A stretch of DNA of 11,908 bases, taken from positions 1 through 11,908 of the forward strand of contig CALVLG010000016.1 of the NCBI GenBank assembly GCA_944336815.1. Reading direction: 5' to 3'. Under the pieces are notes generated by a model. That model did not search any database. It was not told where the DNA came from and saw nothing but the letters and a program-made list of their open reading frames with translations. The stretch comes from an uncultured Bacilli bacterium. GTDB lineage: Bacteria > Bacillota_I > Bacilli_A > RF39 > UBA660. A program made the translations under genes and the position numbers. Shown one piece after another: positions 1-6,471 of this stretch (within the stretch, counting starts at the first letter, position 1; each line of letters opens with the position of its first letter).

Positions 1-106
1 CAGCATTGCTTTCAACTTCTTCTACTTTTTTTGATTGTTTTTTTTTTCAATTGCATGGTTTACCATCTACTAATTTTTTACCACAATTTGTACAAAATTT
101 TGCCAT
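1..106 (-). pseudogene. Zinc-ribbon protein start, interrupted by in-frame TGA, runs off window
   Basis: The reading starts at ATG (106-104) behind a good Shine-Dalgarno site (GAGGAG, about 9 bases upstream). It gives MAKFCTNCGKKLVDGKPCN and then TGA at 49-47. The same frame stays open to the window edge as a Lys/Glu-rich linker (KKKQSKKVEEVESNA). The first 19 residues are half a zinc ribbon: Cys5-x2-Cys8, then Cys18. The TGA sits where the fourth zinc-binding Cys would be expected (Cys-x-Cys), and one third-position change turns TGT or TGC into TGA. It starts 38 bases after the stop of the TcaA-like gene and is probably co-transcribed with it. It may be a fresh nonsense allele, a sequencing error beside the A10 run, or a true 19-residue peptide. 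TGA is a normal stop elsewhere in the window, so recoding as Trp is unlikely. Confidence 0.5.
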
Positions 107-144
107 AATACACTCTCCTCACTTTTTTATTATTATTTTATTGT

Positions 145-1386
145 TTACCATCTTGAAAAATAACTTACGGCACCATAAATGTCATATAATTTGAAAGCAT
201 TTTCAAAATAGTCATAGGTAAATGTTGTTGTATAAGATGCACTATCATCGTGTTTTTCAACTTCGTCCTTATAATTTTTATAACTTACGGTATAATCATA
301 TTTATATTTAGCCGAAATTTCTAAACGACCATCTTCTAAGGACACTTTGCTTAGGGTAACACTTGTCACTTTGAAATTAGTTAATGTAATGTCATCATTT
401 TCAATTAAATCTTCATATAAATCAGTATATGTTTCTTGTAATTTAGATAAATTAACATTGTTGTAACTATAACTGTCTTTTACAGCATCCCAATTTTTTT
501 TGGCAACTATATTACCATAAAGCGTTGTTAAGTCTGTTTCGACTTGTTTTTGTAAAGTTGTTACCATTTCATCATTTATGTTATCTAAAGAAACATTAGT
601 CTTATAACTTGAGTTGTAGTTTGAAATGGAAACATCTTCAGCTATTTCAATATTATATGGTAACGTTGTTTTAATAACGGCGTCACCAACAAATATTTGA
701 GGAATAACATAAACGTCTAATTCAGTCGTTGTTTTTTCACTATTTAAGTATTTCTTTTCTAGCGTAATATCATTAACGCTTACAGTTGAATTTTTTGGAA
801 CAGAAATTTGATAGTCTTTAACAACTAAAGAATTACTTACATTAGCTACTTGCCATGAGTCAAAGATTAATAACTCTTTTTCACTAGATTTAATAAGTTT
901 AATGGTTATCGTATCTTCATCATCGTTAGTAGCAATTTGAAATTTAACAGAGGCACTTAATTCACCATCGCCATATTCGACTTCAAGAAATTTATAATTT
1001 ACAACATCTTCATATTCGTTAGAACTATTTTCAAATACTTCCCGGAATTTTTCTTTGGCTGTAAAAGTGGTATCACCGCTTAAATTTAATGAATTATAAA
1101 TACGGTCAGCATCTTTGCTAATTAAGGCTTCTAGATATTCAGTCGCAATTCCTTTAGGCCCAAAATGATTACTTAAGACACTATAAGACACAACTAAAGC
1201 AACGATTAAAACAAGCACAACACCTATAATAATTTTGTTTTTCTTAGACATTGGTTGGCGTTTTTTAACAACTTTCTTTTTTGGTTCTTCTTTTTCTACT
1301 TGAGCTTTTTTAGAAACTTTTGCTCCACATTCACCGCAGAAAGTTGCCCCTTTCTTTAACTTTGCTCCACATTCACCGCAGTACAT
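145..1386 (-). CDS. Membrane-anchored zinc-ribbon protein, TcaA/YvbJ-like
   Basis: The 413-residue protein has three visible parts. Residues 1-23 form a zinc ribbon with Cys3-x2-Cys6 and Cys17-x2-Cys20, both within CGECGAK. A Lys-rich linker (24-51) leads to one transmembrane helix (about 52-70). The rest (71-413) is a large, Thr/Ser/Asp/Asn-rich region without further membrane segments, so it should lie outside the cell with the zinc ribbon inside. This layout matches the TcaA/YvbJ type of Bacillota, some of which affect sensitivity to cell-wall antibiotics; the family link rests on architecture and general resemblance. The residues following the helix (YLEALISKDADRIYNSL) look like the start of an NTF2-like domain. 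The start is fixed by AAAGGAG ahead of ATG and a 17-spaced promoter. The biological role here is unknown; it is transcribed divergently from a methyltransferase-like gene. Confidence 0.75.
   Translation of the reverse strand: MYCGECGAKLKKGATFCGECGAKVSKKAQVEKEEPKKKVVKKRQPMSKKNKIIIGVVLVLIVALVVSYSVLSNHFGPKGIATEYLEALISKDADRIYNSLNLSGDTTFTAKEKFREVFENSSNEYEDVVNYKFLEVEYGDGELSASVKFQIATNDDEDTITIKLIKSSEKELLIFDSWQVANVSNSLVVKDYQISVPKNSTVSVNDITLEKKYLNSEKTTTELDVYVIPQIFVGDAVIKTTLPYNIEIAEDVSISNYNSSYKTNVSLDNINDEMVTTLQKQVETDLTTLYGNIVAKKNWDAVKDSYSYNNVNLSKLQETYTDLYEDLIENDDITLTNFKVTSVTLSKVSLEDGRLEISAKYKYDYTVSYKNYKDEVEKHDDSASYTTTFTYDYFENAFKLYDIYGAVSYFSRW
1319..1381 (-). repeat. 21-base direct repeat encoding the two zinc knuckles
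   Basis: The 21 bases at 1319-1339 and 1361-1381 are identical, 42 bases apart and in the same frame. Each encodes CGECGAK, one half of the zinc ribbon. Identity in third codon positions suggests a recent internal duplication or gene conversion rather than protein-level constraint alone. Confidence 0.85.
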
Positions 1387-1411
1387 TCAATCACTCCTTT
1401 TCTATAGTTCT

Positions 1412-1440
1412 ATTATAATTTTTTTTCTTGGAAAGTACAA
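1412..1440 (-). promoter_or_regulatory. Promoter of the TcaA-like gene
   Basis: On the minus strand TTGTAC (1440-1435) and a consensus TATAAT (1417-1412) are separated by 17 bases, about 25 bases upstream of the ATG. The -10 is perfect; the -35 matches only in TTG. Confidence 0.65.
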
Positions 1441-1468
1441 CTAAAAAATATTTCATTACTAATTTTAT

Positions 1469-1498
1469 TTGTAAAATCACAATAATATACCTTATAAT
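1469..1498 (+). promoter_or_regulatory. Promoter of the 1519-2049 gene
   Basis: TTGTAA (1469-1474) and consensus TATAAT (1493-1498) have an 18-base spacer and lie 20 bases upstream of the ATG at 1519. It is divergent from the TcaA-like promoter; the two -35 elements are 28 bases apart and do not overlap. Confidence 0.6.
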
Positions 1499-1518
1499 AG
1501 ATTTAGAAATGGAGTTTT

Positions 1519-2049
1519 ATGAAAGAGCATTTTGAAAATTTACAAGTTATTCCTATTATTCCTAATTGCACAAAAATATTGGATGCTGGAAGCGGGAAAA
1601 CAAGTTTAAGTTATTTAGTTTATAATTATCCACATGCACAAATTGATGCGGTTGTATTTCCAAATGATGAAAGAAAAATTCATTCGATTCATTCCTTTGT
1701 TAAAGGTAATTTTTCTTTATTAGAATTAGATTTATGTAAGCAAAAGCTACATCATCATTATGATTTAGTCTTGGCTCATTTATTATTAGGAGAAGCAACC
1801 AAATTCCATAATTCTTTTAAAGATCTTTTTCACAATTTAATGAAAATATCTAGTACATATTTCTTGATATATGATTTTTTAGAAGACCCTACTATCGATT
1901 ATACTTATCTAGAGAATTATTTAAACAAACATTCTTTTGTTATTCTAAAAAAAGAAATTTTTTTAAAACAATGTCCGCAAGAATTTGGAGACTTTATAGG
2001 AGAGCATTATATTTTGTATTTTTTAGAGAAAAGACAAAATATTAATTGA
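1519..2049 (+). CDS. Small class I SAM-dependent methyltransferase-like protein
   Basis: The 176-residue protein carries a divergent SAM-binding motif I, ILDAGSGKTSL, at residues 20-30. A second β-strand follows (QIDAVVF, 42-48), then a motif-IV-like strand YDLVLAHLLLGEA at 81-93 and a later strand STYFLIYDF (112-120). This order fits a Rossmann-like methyltransferase, but the protein is short and the glycine motif is AGSGK rather than the usual GxGxG, so the substrate cannot be named and activity is not certain. The start is supported by GGAG 4 bases ahead of ATG and by the promoter at 1469-1498. The gene ends with tandem TGA TGA and converges on the CYTH gene only 15 bases away; I see no clear terminator between them. 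Confidence 0.65.
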   Translation: MKEHFENLQVIPIIPNCTKILDAGSGKTSLSYLVYNYPHAQIDAVVFPNDERKIHSIHSFVKGNFSLLELDLCKQKLHHHYDLVLAHLLLGEATKFHNSFKDLFHNLMKISSTYFLIYDFLEDPTIDYTYLENYLNKHSFVILKKEIFLKQCPQEFGDFIGEHYILYFLEKRQNIN

Positions 2050-2064
2050 TGATTCATTTGTTAT

Positions 2065-2856
2065 CTAAAACTTTAATGAAGATATTTTTAAAATATCGAT
2101 ATTTTTTCTTTTGTATAAAGATTCTGTATTTTCTGAAACTATTTCATTGTCTTTCAAATCCAATTTTTCTAAAAGTTCATTAATTGTATTTTCATTATCA
2201 CATTCAATTTCTAAATATGCTTCTAATAAAGGCCAAATATCTATTTCAATTTGAGCTTCTTTATAAGAATAACTATATCTTATCTTCTCTTGATAATTTC
2301 TTTTGTAAATGCCGATGCTTTCTAATAAATTATTTGTCTCTTCAAAGGAAGAGACTACTATTTCAGTCTCTATTACATTTTGATACCTATTATTTTTTTT
2401 ATTTAGAATGTGTTTTGTAGTTAGTTCTACTTTTTGATTACTTTTTCTAAGTCTAATCCATTTATTTGGATTGATTAAAAATTTTTTGAAATTATTTTCT
2501 AATACCGTGTTATTTAACAATTTTCTGATATCATCAAGCTCTAAACTTAATATATCCATTAAATCATTTAATTGAAACAATTCTTTTTCTTTTTCTAATT
2601 CCTCATCGTTTTCTAAATCAATATATTCCAGTAACAGAACTTCCAATTTTTTTAAATTTGTTTCTATCAATAATTGATTAGAAGAATTAATTAATTCTCT
2701 TATTTCTAAAAAGCGATAATACAAAGTCGGAACATCATAAACATAAATCTTTTGTTCCTTTTTGCCTTTATCTTCTGCTCCTATTTCTTGTAACTTTTTT
2801 ATTGTTTGATCAACTTCAATATTAAGTACTTTGATTTCCCTTTCTATTTTAGACAT
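2065..2856 (-). CDS. CYTH-domain protein (CyaB/triphosphatase type) with helical insertion
   Basis: CYTH proteins hydrolyse or cyclise triphosphates (class IV adenylate cyclase, thiamine triphosphatase, tripolyphosphatase) inside a β-tunnel using Glu, Arg and Lys pairs. The 263-residue protein starts with the family signature ExExK (Glu5, Glu7, Lys9 in IEREIK). It later shows RLR (135-137), ETEIV (163-167), EIDIW (204-208) and AYLEIE (213-218), all in the expected order. Between the second strand and RLR lies a segment of about 85 Leu/Glu/Lys/Asn-rich residues (45-130) that looks α-helical. This makes the protein longer than typical CyaB enzymes of under 200 residues. I chose ATG at 2856 because AAAGGA lies 9 bases upstream and the signature follows directly. 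The open frame extends upstream to a TTG at 2949, but those 31 residues lack a ribosome site and do not fit the family. The actual substrate is unknown. Confidence 0.75.
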   Translation of the reverse strand: MSKIEREIKVLNIEVDQTIKKLQEIGAEDKGKKEQKIYVYDVPTLYYRFLEIRELINSSNQLLIETNLKKLEVLLLEYIDLENDEELEKEKELFQLNDLMDILSLELDDIRKLLNNTVLENNFKKFLINPNKWIRLRKSNQKVELTTKHILNKKNNRYQNVIETEIVVSSFEETNNLLESIGIYKRNYQEKIRYSYSYKEAQIEIDIWPLLEAYLEIECDNENTINELLEKLDLKDNEIVSENTESLYKRKNIDILKISSLKF

Positions 2857-3044
2857 ACTTATCATTCCTTTCTTTTTATTGAATTTATCTCTAAACTTTG
2901 TAAGAACAAATCCTGAAATACTCTTTAAAATTAAATAAAGAATAATCAATTTAAGTCAGACTGTTTAAAGAACTTCCTTTACATCTCTTTTTGTACTCAA
3001 AGATCCTACTAACTAAAAAACTATGTGTTCTGCTTCATCGTTTG

Positions 3045-3063
3045 GCATTACTAATAGTAATGC
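3045..3063. repeat. Inverted repeat, 8-bp stem with 3-base loop
   Basis: GCATTACT and AGTAATGC are perfect complements around a 3-base loop. No T-run follows on either strand, so it is not a typical intrinsic terminator. It lies about 50 bases downstream of the start site expected from the minus-strand extended -10, so it could fold in a leader RNA. Confidence 0.6.
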
Positions 3064-3122
3064 TTACATAGCCATCAATATCAACAATATCACCTTTACA
3101 AAAATCCATCCTACTGTCATTT

Positions 3123-3131
3123 ATTATAGCA
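3123..3131 (-). promoter_or_regulatory. Extended -10 promoter candidate, minus strand
   Basis: The minus strand reads TGCTATAAT, a perfect extended -10. No good -35 is visible. Transcription would start near 3116 and run toward the CYTH gene, giving a leader of about 260 bases, or express something within the stretch. Confidence 0.4.
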
Positions 3132-3279
3132 TAATTAATGTAAAGAGGAAAAAATTTATTTTCATTTCACCATTATTTTTCTGCCTTAATAATTCTAAAG
3201 CTTTTTGTTTGTTTCTTATCAAAATAGAACAACTCTTTCTATATGAGATATATTTTGGCTTTTTCAGAGAAAAGATAGT

Positions 3280-3307
3280 TTGCAAAAAGAAAAAAATGTG
3301 ATACGAT
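3280..3307 (+). promoter_or_regulatory. Promoter of tRNA-Thr
   Basis: TTGCAA (3280-3285), a 16-base spacer and TACGAT (3302-3307) preceded by TG at the extended position. Predicted start is about 4 bases before the mature tRNA end at 3318. Both hexamers match consensus at four of six positions. TATAAC at 3308-3313 is too close to the tRNA to be the -10. Confidence 0.45.
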
Positions 3308-3317
3308 TATAACGAAA

Positions 3318-3391
3318 GCCGATTTAGTACAGTGGTAGTACAGATGCATGGTAAGCATCAGAGAACAGTTCAATTCTGTTAATCGGCACCA
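3318..3391 (+). tRNA. tRNA-Thr (anticodon GGU)
   Basis: The 74-base sequence folds into a full cloverleaf. The acceptor stem GCCGATT pairs with AATCGGC. The D-arm is GTAC-AGTGGTA-GTAC and the anticodon stem is GATGC/GCATC. The anticodon loop ATGGTAA places GGT at 34-36, which reads the Thr codons ACC and ACU. The variable region is AGAG (4 bases). The T-arm is AACAG-TTCAATT-CTGTT. The discriminator A is followed by an encoded CCA. Base 32 is A, so this tRNA is not a substrate for 2-thiocytidine formation by a TtcA-type enzyme. The gene stands alone with its own promoter and a candidate terminator. Confidence 0.95.
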
Positions 3392-3402
3392 GTTTAATAA
3401 TC

Positions 3403-3429
3403 ACTCGAACTTTAATGTTTCGAGTTTTA
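3403..3429 (+). terminator. Candidate terminator after tRNA-Thr
   Basis: A 7-bp stem ACTCGAA/TTCGAGT begins 12 bases after the tRNA and is followed directly by TTT and A-rich sequence. The U-run is short, so it is a weak intrinsic terminator at best. Confidence 0.5.
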
Positions 3430-3445
3430 ATATGGTTAAAATCAT

Positions 3446-3453
3446 GTTATAGT
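3446..3453 (+). promoter_or_regulatory. Extended -10 promoter of the 3498 methyltransferase
   Basis: TG-T-TATAGT forms an extended -10 about 45 bases upstream of the ATG at 3498. No clear -35 is seen; extended -10 promoters often lack one. A ribosome site AAGGTG lies just before the start codon. Confidence 0.45.
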
Positions 3454-3497
3454 TTTTATGTAAACAAGCAAGATGCTAAATAAACGAAGGTGAAAAT

Positions 3498-4187
3498 ATG
3501 GAATATAAAGAGTTTGCTAAGTATTATGATAAATTTTATCAAAATAAAAATTATAAAAAAGAAACAGAATTTTTAAAAAATTTTATAAATGCGAATGATA
3601 AAATTTTAGATATTGGGTGTGGCACGGGAATTCATGCTGCTTTATTAACCGATAATGGTTTTGAAGTAGATGGCTTAGACTTAAATAAAGAAATGTTAGA
3701 AATTGCTAAAACCAGACTAAAAACTAATTTATATTGGCAAAATATTTTAGAGATTGATATTAGTAAAAAATATAATATGATAATTAGTATGTTTGCCGTA
3801 TTTAATCACTTAAAAGATACAGATGAGTTAATGCGAGGTTTAATGAATTTAAAACAACTCTTACATGATGGTGGCAAAATAATAATTGATTTACACAATC
3901 CGCAAAGCTCTGGAAGTAAAATTGATACTTATGATAATATGACAAGAGTTATGAAATGGAATTATGATCGAAGTTTAAAAATAGAAAAAAGTGATATTAT
4001 TTTCGAAATAGATGGCATAAAATACACTGATACACATACTTTTAGAATTTTTACTATTGATGAAATGAAAGAATGCTGTGAGCGGGTTGGCCTTAAAGTT
4101 GTAAACGTTTATGAAAATTATGATATTAATAAAGAAGGAACTAGTACTTCTAAAAATCTTCAATTTTTAATTACTATTGCTTCATAA
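3498..4187 (+). CDS. Class I SAM-dependent methyltransferase
   Basis: The 229-residue cytoplasmic protein has a classic SAM site. Motif I is ILDIGCGTG (36-44), followed by an acidic motif-II residue in VDGLDLNKEML (57-67). A motif-IV-like strand with MFAVFNHL follows (about residues 97-104), then the post-core strand GGKIIIDLHNP. The C-terminal half holds an inserted β-rich segment (TRVMKWNYDRSLKIEKSD onward) and a final HTFRIFTIDEMKECCERVGL, as in small-molecule or sugar N-methyltransferases of the DesVI/TylM1 type. The family is clear but the substrate is not, and neither neighbour gives a hint. The gene has its own promoter, a good ribosome site (AAGGTGA) and a strong terminator, so it is probably monocistronic. 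Confidence 0.85.
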   Translation: MEYKEFAKYYDKFYQNKNYKKETEFLKNFINANDKILDIGCGTGIHAALLTDNGFEVDGLDLNKEMLEIAKTRLKTNLYWQNILEIDISKKYNMIISMFAVFNHLKDTDELMRGLMNLKQLLHDGGKIIIDLHNPQSSGSKIDTYDNMTRVMKWNYDRSLKIEKSDIIFEIDGIKYTDTHTFRIFTIDEMKECCERVGLKVVNVYENYDINKEGTSTSKNLQFLITIAS

Positions 4188-4195
4188 TTATCTAG

Positions 4196-4222
4196 AGAAC
4201 TTTTTAAAAGTTCTTCTTTTTT
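4196..4222 (+). terminator. Intrinsic terminator after the methyltransferase gene
   Basis: AGAACTT...AAGTTCT forms a stem of at least 7 bp (4196-4214) around a short T/A loop, 8 bases after the TAA. TC and six T (4217-4222) follow. No U-run follows the stem on the other strand, so it serves the plus strand only. Confidence 0.8.
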
Positions 4223-4223
4223 A

Positions 4224-6176
4224 TTATTTAAAACTAAAAAGAAACGTTGTGATAAAACACAAACATATTCCAATTATGGTAGGAATAACAAAGGATAGAA
4301 AAAGATAAAAAGAACTGTTTGTTTCCTTTTTGATTGTTAAAAGAGTCGTTGCGCACGGAAAATGACATAGAGAAAAGATTAAGAAATTAATGGCGGTTAA
4401 AATAGTCCAATTGTGCATAAGTAAAATATTTTTTAAACTTTGAAGTGATTCATAGTCTGTTAGCATTGAACTACCATTATAAAGTAAAAGAAGAACGGGA
4501 ATAACTATTTCATTGGCAGGTAATCCTAGTAAAAAAGCTAAAATAATCGCACCATCAAGACCAAGGATAAGGCCAAAATCATTTAAAAATAAACAAGCGT
4601 GTTGCAGTAAAGAAGCATTAGCTACTTTAATATTGGCTAAAAGAAAAATAATGATACCTGTTGGGAAAGAAATAATCATGGCCCTTTTTAAAACATGTAA
4701 GGCTTTTTCCTTAATTGAAAAATAAATTGTTCGCCAAATTTTAGGTTTACGAAAAGATGGTAATTCTAAAATAAAAATTGGTTTTTCTTCTTTTAATAAA
4801 CATTTATTTAATAGCCAAGTAACAAAAAAAGTAAGGGCTATTCCTAATAAGATGATGCCTAATAAAATTAAGGCGGACATTAAACTTCCTACTATGGAAG
4901 AATCTTTAATAAAAAACATGCTTATCATACTTATCATCGCAGGAAATCTTCCATTACACGGCATGAAAACATTAGTTAAAATGGCAAGTAAACGCATTTT
5001 TTTGTTTTCCATAATTCTTGCTCCGGTAACACCAACGGCATTGCAGCCTAGTCCCATACACATGGTTAAACTTTGTTTACCACATGACCCACATTTTTGA
5101 AATGGTTTATCTAAGTTAAAGGCAATTCGCGGCAGTAAGCCATAGTCTTCTAATAAAGAGAACAAAGGAAAAAAGATAAGCATGGGTGGAAGCATAACAG
5201 ATACTACCCAATATAAAGTACGATAACCACCATATAGTAAAGGGTTTAAAAGCCAAGATGGTAAAAAAGATAAGATATTATTTAATGGCTTTTCTAAAAA
5301 AGAAAAGAAAGAAAATAAGAGTTCGGAAGGAATATTGGATAAGTAAATGGTAAGCCATAAAATGATAAATAAAAATATTAATAATAACGGAATACTAGTT
5401 AAGCGATTACTAAATAAAAAATTCCAAATTTTATCTTCTTTTTTTTCTTTTTCGCCTTTTCTAATAATAATATCTTTAACAATATTTTTGTTCATTTCAT
5501 GATAACTTTCCCGAATCATTTCTTTAGAAATCATTTTTTGATAAAAAGAAATTACTTCATCTTGAAAAGAAGAATTAGTTTCTAAAATATGCCAAGATTG
5601 GCCTTTAGAAAAATGATATTTGTTTTGCATATATTTATAAAAACGTTCCATACATTCAGGATGTTTACTTTGATAACTAGAAGAACTTTGGTAGGTATTC
5701 ATCGTTTCTAAAAGTTCTTTTAACCCCTTTTTTTCTTTGGCACTTGTTAAAATAATGGGACATTTTAATATCGTTGCTAATTTTTTATCATCTATTATAA
5801 TATTTCTTTTGTGAGCTTCATCTATCAAATTTAAACAAATAATTACTTTTTTAGTCACATCTAGGACTTCTAAAATTATTTCCATACTTCTTTCTAAGTT
5901 GGTAGCATCAGCAACAACAATCGCGACATCATAAGCGTTTTTTAAAACAAACGCACTGGCAACTTTTTCTTCGGCACTTTCCCCCATTAAGGAATATGTT
6001 CCTGGTAAATCAACTAGCTCCCAAATTGTGTCTTTGTATTCAACGATGGCCTTTTCATTGGCAACGGTTTTTCCCGTCCAGTTACCGGTGTGTTGCATGG
6101 ATCCAGTAAGCATATTAAAAAGTGAAGATTTACCAACATTAGGGTTGCCAATTAAACACGCTACTCTTTTTTTCAT
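4224..6176 (-). CDS. feoB: Ferrous iron transporter B
   Basis: FeoB moves Fe2+ into the cell; its N-terminal G domain is cytoplasmic and its C-terminal part lies in the membrane. The 650-residue protein shows G1 GNPNVGKS (10-17), a G2 region GNWTGKTV (31-38), G3 DLPG (56-59), G4 NLID (116-119) and G5 TSAKEKKG (144-151). Membrane helices begin near 258. The gate motifs are MGLGCN (374-379) and MPCNGR (405-410), and both carry the conserved Cys. Also present are GLPANEI (551-557) and PCATTLLTIKKETNS near the end. A CGSCGK pair (362-367) lies ahead of the first gate, a pattern I associate with clostridial-type FeoB. I place the start at 6176, where ATG overlaps the feoA stop (ATGA) behind GAGGTAG; an earlier in-frame codon at 6194 would overlap feoA more and lacks support. 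At 650 residues it is shorter than E. coli FeoB (773). Confidence 0.95.
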   Translation of the reverse strand: MKKRVACLIGNPNVGKSSLFNMLTGSMQHTGNWTGKTVANEKAIVEYKDTIWELVDLPGTYSLMGESAEEKVASAFVLKNAYDVAIVVADATNLERSMEIILEVLDVTKKVIICLNLIDEAHKRNIIIDDKKLATILKCPIILTSAKEKKGLKELLETMNTYQSSSSYQSKHPECMERFYKYMQNKYHFSKGQSWHILETNSSFQDEVISFYQKMISKEMIRESYHEMNKNIVKDIIIRKGEKEKKEDKIWNFLFSNRLTSIPLLLIFLFIILWLTIYLSNIPSELLFSFFSFLEKPLNNILSFLPSWLLNPLLYGGYRTLYWVVSVMLPPMLIFFPLFSLLEDYGLLPRIAFNLDKPFQKCGSCGKQSLTMCMGLGCNAVGVTGARIMENKKMRLLAILTNVFMPCNGRFPAMISMISMFFIKDSSIVGSLMSALILLGIILLGIALTFFVTWLLNKCLLKEEKPIFILELPSFRKPKIWRTIYFSIKEKALHVLKRAMIISFPTGIIIFLLANIKVANASLLQHACLFLNDFGLILGLDGAIILAFLLGLPANEIVIPVLLLLYNGSSMLTDYESLQSLKNILLMHNWTILTAINFLIFSLCHFPCATTLLTIKKETNSSFYLFLSFVIPTIIGICLCFITTFLFSFK

Positions 6177-6394
6177 TTTTCTACCTCTATACATGAAGCA
6201 TCTGTGTCACGCATGGCAAAAACACAACCATTAATTTGATAAGCAATGGGGGTTTTAAAAGGACTTTTAAACTTGCATGTTATAAGCGCTCCTTTTACTA
6301 AACCTAAATGAAATAATTTGGCTTTTTTTACTTCATCTAACCAAATATTTTTAACAACCCCTTTTTCACCAATTTGTAATTCACTACACTTCAT
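6173..6394 (-). CDS. feoA: Ferrous iron transport protein A, SH3-like
   Basis: FeoA is a small cytoplasmic SH3-like protein that supports FeoB. The 73-residue product has the usual pattern: an opening SELQIGEKGVVKNI, then KAKLFHLGLVKGALITCKFKSPFKTPIAYQ in two parts, and a closing NGCVFAMRDTDASCIEV. The HLGLVKG turn matches the conserved glycine loop of the family. The start has AAAGG about 9 bases upstream. Its TGA stop overlaps the feoB ATG, so translation of the two is likely coupled. No Fur-type operator could be recognised upstream, so iron control is expected from family knowledge but not shown here. Confidence 0.93.
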   Translation of the reverse strand: MKCSELQIGEKGVVKNIWLDEVKKAKLFHLGLVKGALITCKFKSPFKTPIAYQINGCVFAMRDTDASCIEVEK

Positions 6395-6471
6395 TTTTTC
6401 AAAACCTTTCTAAGGTAGTATATGAAAAAAGGAATGACACGTTAAAAAGAAATGCGTAGCAATTTTGATTT

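Larger units (their letters stand above)
2857..3317. other. 461-base stretch without a convincing gene
   Basis: The stretch lies between the CYTH gene and tRNA-Thr. It holds a perfect extended -10 on the minus strand (3131-3123), an 8-bp hairpin (3045-3063) and the tRNA promoter at its right end. A plus-strand frame stays open for 92 codons from 3023 but has no ribosome site and no recognisable motif. On the minus strand one frame gives short protein-like pieces, such as VGWIFVKVILLILMAM and ALLLVMPNDEAEHIVF, split by TAA and TAG stops and leading toward the CYTH gene. Another minus frame gives a 24-codon open piece from ATG at about 3108 (KGDIVDIDGYVSITISNAKR) ending in TGA. This could be a decayed small membrane-protein gene, the leader of the CYTH transcript, or a non-coding RNA; I cannot decide. 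Confidence 0.5.

Noticed and set aside
47..49. TGA read as Trp (Mollicutes code)
   Set aside because: feoA, dnaI and the 1519 gene end properly at TGA, with overlaps that fit real stops, and Trp in the conserved genes is TGG.
1..49. Selenocysteine insertion at the TGA
   Set aside because: The downstream bases are nearly all A and G and form no hairpin of the kind bacterial SECIS elements need.
2090..2105. Perfect 16-base palindrome near the end of the CYTH gene, followed by T
   Set aside because: It has no loop, is made almost only of A and T, and lies inside coding sequence 23 bases before the stop, so a terminator role is not supported.
2857..2949. Extended N-terminus of the CYTH protein from a TTG at 2949
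   Set aside because: No ribosome site precedes it; the ATG at 2856 has AAAGGA at good spacing and leads directly into the family signature.
3023..3301. 92-codon open frame on the plus strand
   Set aside because: There is no ribosome site before its ATG, no recognisable motif, and its end runs through the tRNA promoter region. The composition looks like chance openness in AT-rich DNA.
4196..4222. Shared, two-way terminator for feoB and the methyltransferase
   Set aside because: A U-run follows the stem only in the plus direction; on the minus strand the stem is followed by CTAGATAA.
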